Source: Planotetraspora sp. A-T 1434 (GTDB lineage Bacteria > Actinomycetota > Actinomycetes > Streptosporangiales > Streptosporangiaceae). Taken from it: 64,000 nucleotides of DNA. Made by a program: the position numbers and the translations under genes. The stretch is from contig NZ_JAOEGB010000011.1 of assembly GCF_025420585.1 (NCBI RefSeq), positions 1 through 64,000 of the forward strand, read 5' to 3'. Numbering within the stretch: position 1 is the first letter of the stretch; each line of letters starts with the position of its first letter. Below the pieces are notes generated by a model. It had not been told where the DNA came from, did not search any database, and was given only the letters and a program-made list of their open reading frames with translations. Below are positions 57,483-64,000 of this stretch, one piece after another.

Positions 57483-58709
57483 ATGAAGACAGAGATCGAC
57501 TACGAGGCGATGTTCAACGCCGGCCCAGTTCCGACGCTGCTGCTGACGCCGGACTTCACCATGGTCGCAGCCAACGACGCCTTTCTGGAGGTGACGCAGC
57601 GGACCCGGGCGGAGCTGATCGGCCATTGCGTCTTCACCGCTTTCCCCGACAACCCCGACACCGCCGACGATCCCGAGGCGCAGGGGATCAAGGTTCTGCG
57701 GGATTCGCTGGAACGCGTGCTCGCCACCGGCAAACGGGACACCATGGCGCTGCAAAGGTACGACGTCGAGCCGCCGGGGATGCCCGGCGTGTTCGAGGAA
57801 CGGCACTGGAGCACGGTCAACACCCCGGTCCTCGGGCCGGACGGAAAGGTCAAACTGATCATTCACAGCACCGAGGAGGTCACCGACTTCCTCCAGCAGC
57901 TGAGGTGGTCAAGCCGGCGAGGCGTCACCGGCGCACGGGCGAAGCTCAAGGCGATGGAGAACCACCTCTACGCCCGCAACCGGGAGCTTCAGGACCTCAA
58001 CGAACGGCTCAAGCAGACCCACAGGGAACAAACCCAGACCACATCGGCGCTGCGGGACTCCATCAGGCGGCAGCGGCAGTTCGTCATCGACGCGTCCCAC
58101 GACCTGCGCAACCCGATCGCCGGGCTCCTGACCGAACTCGAGGTCGCACTTTCAGAACCCCACATCGACATGCAGCAGATTCTGCGCAGATTGCTGCGGA
58201 ACGCCGAGCGACTCAACGACATCGTGGCCGATCTCCTCGCCCTGGCCCGCCTGGACACCACGGCGCCCGCCGCCACGGAACTGATCGACCTGGCCCAGCT
58301 CGTCGTGGACGAACTCGAACGCCGCACCGTCAACGCCGCCGTCCACCCGCGACTCGATCAGCACGTGACGGTGTACGCCTCCCGGATCCCCTTGACCCGG
58401 CTCCTGGCCAACCTCCTGGCCAACGCCGAACGGCACACCTCTACGAAGATCGAGATCGTGGTCACCACCGACCCGCCCGAGGCGGTCCTCGAGGTGATCG
58501 ACGACGGGCCCGGCATCGCGCCGGGCGATCGCGAAAGGATCTTCGAACGCCTCTACCGGCTCGACGACGCCCGCCGCCAGGACCCCGGCGGCTCCGGGCT
58601 CGGTCTGTCGATCGCCCGCGAGATCGCCCAGGCCTACGGCGGCCGCCTGTACGCCGCCGATCACCCCACCGGCGCCCGCTTCGTTCTCCGCCTCCCCCTC
58701 GCCGCCTAG
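57483..58709 (+). CDS. PAS-domain histidine kinase, orphan
   Basis: A 408-aa sensor kinase without TM helices. ATG 57483 (GTG 57480 is also possible) follows GGGGAGGCC. A PAS domain lies at residues about 8-130 (PTLLLTPDFTMVAANDAFLE, VFTAFPDNPDTADDPEAQG, STVNTPVLGPDGKVKLIIHS). A coiled linker and the HisKA box RQFVIDASHDLRNPIAGLLT (phospho-His) follow. HATPase is at the C-terminus (LLANLLANAERHTSTKIEIV, DDGPGIAPGDRERIFERLYR, GGSGLGLSIAREIAQAYGG). No response regulator is encoded in the window. Cytoplasmic redox or ligand sensing through PAS is likely. Confidence 0.92.
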   Translation: MKTEIDYEAMFNAGPVPTLLLTPDFTMVAANDAFLEVTQRTRAELIGHCVFTAFPDNPDTADDPEAQGIKVLRDSLERVLATGKRDTMALQRYDVEPPGMPGVFEERHWSTVNTPVLGPDGKVKLIIHSTEEVTDFLQQLRWSSRRGVTGARAKLKAMENHLYARNRELQDLNERLKQTHREQTQTTSALRDSIRRQRQFVIDASHDLRNPIAGLLTELEVALSEPHIDMQQILRRLLRNAERLNDIVADLLALARLDTTAPAATELIDLAQLVVDELERRTVNAAVHPRLDQHVTVYASRIPLTRLLANLLANAERHTSTKIEIVVTTDPPEAVLEVIDDGPGIAPGDRERIFERLYRLDDARRQDPGGSGLGLSIAREIAQAYGGRLYAADHPTGARFVLRLPLAA

Positions 58710-58717
58710 GGACTTCT

Positions 58718-59113
58718 CTATCCCCCCGCGTCTTGGGGGTACCAGCGGAGTTCGACGGTGTTGCCGTCGGGGTCCCGCACGTAGACGGAGGTCGCCGTGC
58801 CACGAGCGCCGAACCGGTCCACGGGCCCTTCGATGACGGTGAAGACGCCGGAGTCGATTACCTCGTGCCAGTCCAGCGGTTCCACGACCAGGCAGATATG
58901 GTCGACGTTCGACTCCCCCCGGGGGCGGCGGACCAGGTCGATGATGGTCTCCGGAGTGACCCTCACCGAGGGAAACGGGGCATCGCCGGCCCGCCACTCG
59001 GCGACGCGTACCGGCTCCAGACCGAGAAGCCCGCAGTAGAACTCCAGTGCGCGCTCGACGTCCCGGACGTTGAGCACCAGGTGATCGAAGGCTTTGACCC
59101 GCATGATGGTCAC
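58718..59113 (-). CDS. VOC-family (glyoxalase/dioxygenase-like) protein
   Basis: A 131-aa protein. GTG 59113 overlaps the upstream stop (GTGA) and has GGAG upstream; ATG 59104 is the alternative. Pattern: FDHLVLNVRDVERALEFYCG, LLGLEPVRVAEWRAGDAPFP, NVDHICLVVEPLDWHEVI and VYVRDPDGNTVELRWYP, with His and Glu metal ligands conserved. Possible antibiotic- or toxin-modifying VOC enzyme; the substrate is unknown. Co-translated with the DUF1801 gene. Confidence 0.9.
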   Translation of the reverse strand: MTIMRVKAFDHLVLNVRDVERALEFYCGLLGLEPVRVAEWRAGDAPFPSVRVTPETIIDLVRRPRGESNVDHICLVVEPLDWHEVIDSGVFTVIEGPVDRFGARGTATSVYVRDPDGNTVELRWYPQDAGG

Positions 59114-59490
59114 CTCGACTCCAGGTCGTAGGCCTGACGCAGCCAGTCGGTGAACAGGGCCTGATCGATGTCGCCCACCTGATGAAGCTTCACGGAAGCC
59201 ATCTGACGGGCACCCGCGGTGAGACGCCCGGACGGGTCGGCGACTTCCTGCCCGTGCCACAGCCCGAACGTGAGGTACGACCGGTACGCCTTGAGCAGGC
59301 AAACGGGGTTCTTTCCCGGCTTGTCGCCGAGGCTCCAGGTCGGATGGCCGTGCCACATCGTGCCGCTGACGCCGGGCAGCGCCGCGTCGATGAGGAGAGA
59401 CAGCTCCTCGCCGATCTCCCGCAATGGGTCGTCGAGTGCGGCCAGGTAGTCGGCGATGCCGGTTTCGCGGACATCGGTGTTGATGCGCAT
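59110..59490 (-). CDS. DUF1801 family protein
   Basis: A 126-aa protein from ATG 59490. It contains YLAALDDPLREIGEELSLLI, MWHGHPTWSLGDKPGKNPV and LTFGLWHGQEVADPSGRLT, the MWHGxPxW core of the DUF1801/YdhG-like fold. The role is unknown. It heads a two-gene unit with the VOC gene and is divergent from the LysR gene at 59635, the likely regulator. Confidence 0.88.
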   Translation of the reverse strand: MRINTDVRETGIADYLAALDDPLREIGEELSLLIDAALPGVSGTMWHGHPTWSLGDKPGKNPVCLLKAYRSYLTFGLWHGQEVADPSGRLTAGARQMASVKLHQVGDIDQALFTDWLRQAYDLESR

Positions 59491-59634
59491 GCGGGTAGCT
59501 CCAAGTGTCCGATAGGGCCGATCGCCGTACTTCCGCGCGACCGGATGACGCTCTCCACGATGCCCCGGACAACAGCGGCCACCAAGCCACGATGGAGCTA
59601 CGATCGTTGACTCGAACTAAACGACGGAGAGTCC

Positions 59635-60546
59635 ATGCTGGAGCGGCACGAGATCGAGATCTTCTTGACTCTCGCCGAGGAGCTGCACTTCGGCCGCACC
59701 GCCGAGCGTCTGAGGGTGACGACCGGGCGGATCAGCCAGGTGATCAAGAAGCTGGAGCGCCGCATCGGCGCTCCACTGTTCGAGCGCACCAGCCGCGTCG
59801 TCCGCCTGACCCCGATCGGACGGCGGCTGGCCGAGGATCTGAGGCCCTTAGCGGCCCAGATGGACGAGGCGGTAAGCAGAGCCATCGACGCCGGCCGCGG
59901 TGTCACCGGACGACTGCGGGTGGCCTTCCTCGGCGAGTGGACGGCGCCGGTGCTGCTCAAGGCCGTCAGCCTGTTCGCCGAGCGCCACCCGGACTGTCAG
60001 GTCGACGTTCACGAAGCGCAGCTCTTCAACTCGCGATCGAGCCTGCTCGACGGCTCCATCGACATCCTCTTCGCCTCGTATCCTTTCGACGGCATGGCCT
60101 GCGGGCCCACCCTGCTGACGGAAGGCCGTGTCCTGGCCGTGGCCGCGGGTCACCCGCTGGCCCGCGAGAAGTCGGTCTCCCTCGAAGTTCTCGCCGGGCA
60201 TCCCGTGGTGCAATACCCCTCGGTGACATCGGCGGAGTTCAAGCGCGACCGCACACCCGGCCACACGCCGTCGGGCCGGCCGGTGCCCAAAGGGCCGGCG
60301 GGCAACACATTCTCCGAGATGCTGTCCCTCGTCGCGCTGGGCAAGGGCGTCCTGCCTGTGGGCGAACACAGCCAGCGGTACTACCCCCGCCCGGACATCG
60401 CGTACGTCCCGATCCACGACGCCCCACCAATCGAACGAGGGCTGGTCTGGCTGGAAACCAATACGACGGCACGTGTGCGCGAGTTCGTCCGCGCCGCGAC
60501 GGACGCCAACCACCGGACGGCCTCGGCCGCGCCGAGTGAGCGGTGA
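59635..60546 (+). CDS. LysR-family transcriptional regulator
   Basis: A 303-aa regulator from ATG 59635 (GGAGAG upstream). The helix-turn-helix region reads IEIFLTLAEELHFGRTAERL, TTGRISQVIKKLERRIGAPL and FERTSRVVRLTPIGRRLAED. The effector domain begins TGRLRVAFLGEWTAPVLLKA. Typical length. It is divergent from the DUF1801/VOC pair across about 145 bp, which are its probable targets. It is not closely related to the other LysR protein at 7693. Confidence 0.93.
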   Translation: MLERHEIEIFLTLAEELHFGRTAERLRVTTGRISQVIKKLERRIGAPLFERTSRVVRLTPIGRRLAEDLRPLAAQMDEAVSRAIDAGRGVTGRLRVAFLGEWTAPVLLKAVSLFAERHPDCQVDVHEAQLFNSRSSLLDGSIDILFASYPFDGMACGPTLLTEGRVLAVAAGHPLAREKSVSLEVLAGHPVVQYPSVTSAEFKRDRTPGHTPSGRPVPKGPAGNTFSEMLSLVALGKGVLPVGEHSQRYYPRPDIAYVPIHDAPPIERGLVWLETNTTARVREFVRAATDANHRTASAAPSER

Positions 60547-60638
60547 CGGGCCGGGAAAGGGGCGGTCATGAGCACGTGTTACGGCGCGGGACCCGGCGGG
60601 ATGACCCCGGATGGCTGCTCCGTCGAGTTCCGGCAAGC

Positions 60639-61376
60639 TCAGGTGACGTCGACGAAGCGGAACGGAGAGAGCACCGACGGAAAGGCGACCAGCCTGGTGC
60701 GCCAGTAACCGTCCTGCGTGGGGACGAACGCCTTGGCGTACCGGCCGGTCGTGGTTGACCTCACGTAGGCGACCAGCTTCCAGGACGAGGCGCGCTGCTT
60801 CTTGAAGTACACGGCGATTTTGGTCTTGGCGAGCGGCTTCGTGCCGTACTTGGCGGTTCCGGTGAGCGTGATGCGACCGCCCTTGGCGACCTCGGCGGGG
60901 CTTGCCGTCAGAGTCAGGGTGCGCCCGACGACCGGGAAGCTGTACCGGAAGACGATGGGCTTGGTGTCGCTGTCCTGACGGGAGACGAGTGCGCGGACCT
61001 CCCAGGTGCCGCCCGGGTCGCTGCTCTTGACCGTGAACTTCCCGGTGAAGGGGACCGTCGCCGGGGGAAGGCCCTCTATCGGCGCGCCCGGCACGCGCTC
61101 CCATTCGACCTCGGCCAGCCGCGTCCCTTTGCCCGGTACGGCGATGACGATGTCGAAGTCGTCGACCGGCTTGGTCCCGGTAGTGGGGTCGCCCCACGCG
61201 GTCACCAGCGATCCCCAGAAGGTGACCTCGCTCTCGCCGTCGGCCGGGACGGCCGCGTCGGCCACGTAGAAGTGCTTCACCCCCTCGTCGGCCGCCCGGG
61301 TGGCACCCGCGGGGATCACAACGAACCCAGCACAAAGCGCCAGCGCCACCCCGAACGCCCTGAGACTTCGGCTCAT
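60639..61376 (-). CDS. Secreted Ig-like beta-domain protein
   Basis: A 245-aa exported protein with a signal peptide (SRSLRAFGVALALCAGFVVI ... GATRAAD). Two or three Ig-like beta-sandwich segments follow: VEWERVPGAPIEGL, TVPFTGKFTVKSSDPGGTWE, and TLTASPAEVAKGGRITLTGT with TKIAVYFKKQRASSWKLVAY. The C-terminal repeats resemble the KGGRITLTGTA...YVRSTTTGRYAKAF domains of actinomycete surface proteins. No enzyme motif is present. Role unknown, and the gene is solitary. Confidence 0.8.
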   Translation of the reverse strand: MSRSLRAFGVALALCAGFVVIPAGATRAADEGVKHFYVADAAVPADGESEVTFWGSLVTAWGDPTTGTKPVDDFDIVIAVPGKGTRLAEVEWERVPGAPIEGLPPATVPFTGKFTVKSSDPGGTWEVRALVSRQDSDTKPIVFRYSFPVVGRTLTLTASPAEVAKGGRITLTGTAKYGTKPLAKTKIAVYFKKQRASSWKLVAYVRSTTTGRYAKAFVPTQDGYWRTRLVAFPSVLSPFRFVDVT

Positions 61377-61689
61377 TGGAACTCCCCCGCAATAGCCCGA
61401 AGATCGAACGACTGGACGAGCGTACTGGCCCTTGATCACTGCTGGTAGTCGAGTACCGAATTCAGGACATGGCGGCGTACGGCTGCGCATGGCTGGAACG
61501 ATCAACGCCGTCCGCACCGAGCGAAAACCGCTGGTTGGACGAGTTCGGATGCCGTACACGAACACCTCGACGGGGGACGGCCGGCCTCGCATCGCCGTCG
61601 CCGAGCGCGAAACCGCGTTCGGCGCCTGCCGGCTCCAGTCGCAGGTGACGCCACACCGGACATGAGGGTGATGGCGCTTGATCAACGAG

Positions 61690-61800
61690 AGCCTGTCATT
61701 TATATGAACTTTGCGATTCCTACGCCCGAATAAATCATATATGTCTGTTCACGCAGCATAAATACGTCATTGTCACAACACACACCTTATCGCGTCCTTA
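61690..61800. promoter_or_regulatory. AT-rich promoter region of the ABC exporter
   Basis: About 110 bp with far more A+T than the rest of the window, including TTTATATGAACTTT, ATAAATCATATATG and CATAAATACG words and an ATATGA/TCATAT inverted pair. It precedes the ABC genes by 75 bp. The stretch 61377-61690 shows no gene. Confidence 0.6.
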
Positions 61801-61875
61801 GTGTGGCTAACTTTTGCACTGCCGGACTGGCCGCCCAACCGGCGACCGGTGCCGGGATGTCGAGGAAGGACGCGG

Positions 61876-62862
61876 ATGCGAAAAACCGACATGCACAGGG
61901 CCCCCGCAGTCCGGGGTCGCGGGATCAGAAAGTCCTTCGGTGATGTGGTCGCACTCGACGGCGTCGACCTCGACGTGGCGAGTGGGCAGGTCCACGGCCT
62001 TGTCGGCCCGAATGGCGCGGGAAAGACGACGCTCCTCGGTCTGCTGTTGGGCCTGGCGGTCGCGGACAGCGGCCGTCTCGAGATCCTGGGTACGCCGGTC
62101 GGGCGGACGCTCGCCGTCCCCGACGGTGTCGCGGGTTTCGTGGACGGGCCCGGGCTCTATCCGTCGCTGACCGCGCGGCAGAACCTCTCGGCCCTGGCCT
62201 CACTGCGCGGGTACGACGCCGGTCGCACCGCAGGTGTCGACACCGTGCTGGAGCAGGTCGGGCTCACCGACGTCGCCGACGACCGTGTCCGGGGGTTCTC
62301 GCTGGGGATGCGCCAGCGGCTCGGGCTGGCCGCCGCGCTGCTCACAAAGCCGCGGCTGCTCGTGCTCGATGAGCCGGCCAACGGTCTGGACCCTGCCGGC
62401 AAGCACCACGTGCACCGCGTCATCACCGGACTCGCCACGGACGGGACCGCGGTGGTCCTCTCCAGCCACCGGATGGACGACCTCGCCGCACTGTGCTCCG
62501 AGGTCACCATCCTCGCTACCGGACGGGTCGTCTTCTCCGGGCCGGTGAGCAAGCTCGCCGCCGAGAGTGGCGAGCTCGACTACCGGCTGCTCACCTCCGA
62601 CCCGGCGGCCGCCCACCGGCTGGCGTCAGAGACGCCCGGGCTCCGCGTCGTGTCCGGCCACGACCCCGGTCAACGGCCGGACGCCAGCGTCGTCGTCCGC
62701 GGGCCGGTGCCGGCCCTCGACGAGCTGGTCGTACGGCTCGTGCGAGCCGGCGTGGCGCTCCGAGAGCTGGGGCCCGTGGTGGCGCCGCTCGAGGCCGCGT
62801 TCCTGGCCCTGACCGGGACCGGCACCATGCCCGCGCGGACCGGCCAGGAGGACCCGCGATGA
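61876..62862 (+). CDS. ABC transporter ATP-binding protein (ABC-2 exporter)
   Basis: A 328-aa protein from ATG 61876 (GAGGAAGGACGCGG upstream). Walker A is GLVGPNGAGKTTLLGLLLGL, Q-loop VAGFVDGPGLYPSLTARQNL, signature FSLGMRQRLGLAAALL, and Walker B RLLVLDEPANGLDP, with the H-loop His in VVLSSHRMDDL. The C-terminal 95 residues form the extension found in DrrA/BcrA-type exporters. Overlaps the permease gene as ATGA. Probably exports or gives resistance to a lipophilic compound, or is part of a bacteriocin-immunity type system. Confidence 0.93.
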   Translation: MRKTDMHRAPAVRGRGIRKSFGDVVALDGVDLDVASGQVHGLVGPNGAGKTTLLGLLLGLAVADSGRLEILGTPVGRTLAVPDGVAGFVDGPGLYPSLTARQNLSALASLRGYDAGRTAGVDTVLEQVGLTDVADDRVRGFSLGMRQRLGLAAALLTKPRLLVLDEPANGLDPAGKHHVHRVITGLATDGTAVVLSSHRMDDLAALCSEVTILATGRVVFSGPVSKLAAESGELDYRLLTSDPAAAHRLASETPGLRVVSGHDPGQRPDASVVVRGPVPALDELVVRLVRAGVALRELGPVVAPLEAAFLALTGTGTMPARTGQEDPR

Positions 62863-64000
62863 CCGCGACCGTCACCCGACCCCGGGCCGGCGCCCGGCCT
62901 GCGCCCGTGCTGCACGGCTATCGGTTCGAGCTGGTCAAGCTGCTCTCCCAGTGGCGGATCCGCCTGCTGCTGCTCGCCTGCTGGATCGCCCCGGCGGCCT
63001 TTGTGGCCGTGGTGAGCCTGCAGAGCTCGCTACCCGCCGACACGGTCTTCGGCCGCTGGATGAATGCGACCGGCTGGGCGGGGTCGCTGGTGGTGCTGGA
63101 CTTCTCGTGCAGCTGGGCGCTCCCGCTGCTGACGGCGCTGGTCGCGGGCGACGTCTTCGCCGTCGAAGACCGGCTTGGCACCTGGCGCCATCTCCTCGTG
63201 GCGGTCCGCTCGCCGAGGCGGATCTTCGTGGCGAAGACCCTTGCCAGCCTCACCGTGATCCTTCTGCTGGTTGCCGGGCTGGCCGCGTCGGGCATCGCCG
63301 GCGGCCTGGCCGCGGTCGGCAACCGACCGCTCGTAGGCCTGGACGGCCATCTCCTCGCCCCGGCGGACGCGGCCGGCACGGTCCTGCTCGCGTGGGCCTG
63401 CGCGTTGGCGCCGACGCTGGCGTTCGCCGCGGTAGGCCTCCTCGGCTCGGTGACCCTTGGCCGCTCTCCGATGGGGCTGCTGATGCCCGCACTGCTCGCC
63501 TTCGCGCTGCAGCTCGCACAGCTGCTCCCGCTGCCGGTGGCCGTACGGCAGGCCCTGCCGAGCCACGCCTTCCTCGCCTGGCGCGGGCTCTTCACCAGCC
63601 CGGCGCAGGCGGGCCCTCTCCTCATCGGCCTCGCGGTGAGCCTCGCGTGGGCGGTCACCGCCACCGCGCTGGCCTACCGCCTGTTCCTGCGCCGCGACTT
63701 CACGGACCTGACATACGACGGATCGGGCCGGCGCGTCCTCGTGGCCGGGGTGCTGCCACTGGCCGGCCTGGTCGCCCTCACCGTCGTAGTTGTCGCCGGC
63801 GCGACGTCGGCTGAGGGCTCGGGGATCGAACGGGCCAAGCTGCAGGACTCGCTCGCCACGGCGTACGCCCACCTCTACCGGCTGCAGGCCCGGGAGCTCC
63901 ATCGCCCCGACGTCACCGAGGGCCGGCTACGGGCCACCGCATCCTGCGACAAGGGCGACTCCCGGGTCCTCGACCAGGGACCGGGCAACGACTGGCGGTG
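62859..64000 (+). CDS. ABC-2 type permease (partial, cut by the window edge)
   Basis: ATG 62859 overlaps the ATPase stop. At least 380 codons are visible and the gene is open at the right edge. A cytoplasmic start (PVLHGYRFELVKLLSQWRIR) is followed by about six TM helices (LLLLACWIAPAAFVAVVSLQ, FSCSWALPLLTALVAGDVFA, ILLLVAGLAASGIAGGLAAV). A larger outer segment begins near residue 320 (GSGIERAKLQDSLATAYAHL). EDRLGTWRHLLVAVRSPRRI is the coupling-helix region. It pairs with the ATPase. Confidence 0.88.
   Translation, partial: MTATVTRPRAGARPAPVLHGYRFELVKLLSQWRIRLLLLACWIAPAAFVAVVSLQSSLPADTVFGRWMNATGWAGSLVVLDFSCSWALPLLTALVAGDVFAVEDRLGTWRHLLVAVRSPRRIFVAKTLASLTVILLLVAGLAASGIAGGLAAVGNRPLVGLDGHLLAPADAAGTVLLAWACALAPTLAFAAVGLLGSVTLGRSPMGLLMPALLAFALQLAQLLPLPVAVRQALPSHAFLAWRGLFTSPAQAGPLLIGLAVSLAWAVTATALAYRLFLRRDFTDLTYDGSGRRVLVAGVLPLAGLVALTVVVVAGATSAEGSGIERAKLQDSLATAYAHLYRLQARELHRPDVTEGRLRATASCDKGDSRVLDQGPGNDWR

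Overview
The window is very GC-rich, with strong third-position G/C bias, GTG starts, frequent GTACGG words and gene families typical of filamentous actinomycetes. These include CU044_5270, DUF574 methyltransferases, SCO6880/SCO6881-type conjugation genes, DUF2945/DUF3140, SigE-family and SigJ-like sigma factors and a SepF-like protein. The best guess is a Streptosporangiales-like actinomycete chromosome (Streptosporangium, Nonomuraea, Sphaerisporangium or similar). This is inferred from gene content only. There is no rRNA, CRISPR array, integrase or intact insertion sequence.

Layout. (1) 1-11.8 kb is a decaying actinobacterial type IV secretion/conjugation cluster: a lytic transglycosylase-NlpC/P60 protein, small membrane proteins, a VirB6/TrbL-like channel protein, an SCO6880-like protein and a VirB4-like ATPase. 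Two genes carry frameshifts. About 3.3 kb of foreign or broken genes separates the SCO6880-like gene from its ATPase partner. A probable coupling-protein 5' end is fused to a sigma-factor 3' end at 11.4-11.8 kb. (2) 12.7-16.7 kb holds a membrane-bound XRE/NBR1-Ig protein and three secreted cell-wall enzymes, two of which share a nearly identical duplicated I36 domain. (3) 16.8-31.8 kb is mixed chromosomal content: a sigma/CU044_5270 pair, tRNA-Arg and tRNA-Ser, MaoC, phytase-like esterase, DUF4142, DUF3052, a SepF-like protein, a two-domain immunity protein, YceI/MarR, a secreted nuclease, a SigE-type sigma factor, and a repeat/Cys-rich protein next to a MauE-like protein.

(4) 33.6-37.1 kb (minus strand) is a tightly coupled four-gene operon with three successive 4-nt overlaps. 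It encodes an Lgt-family paralogue, a Pro-rich membrane protein, a cysteine-rich radical SAM enzyme resembling the tetraether synthase/MJ0619 group, and a small membrane protein. This is the most promising candidate for an undescribed system, perhaps a lipid-modifying one. (5) 37.3-53 kb contains an M15 lipoprotein, a LuxR/NB-ARC regulator, a Nudix-NYN fusion, two MFS transporters (one with an in-frame stop near its start, one facing a MarR gene across a 28-bp perfect palindrome), an MBL hydrolase, a DUF574 methyltransferase, an Lrp/aminotransferase pair, a VOC/SigJ-like pair and a hemerythrin. (6) 53-64 kb contains a giant nSTAND-WD40 protein, an orphan PAS histidine kinase, a VOC/DUF1801 pair facing a LysR gene, and an ABC-2 exporter pair that runs off the right edge.

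The window is also rich in low-copy sequence structure: tandem coding repeats, long inverted repeats in intergenic gaps, and two pairs of dispersed paralogues. Many long antisense ORFs are GC artefacts and were left out.
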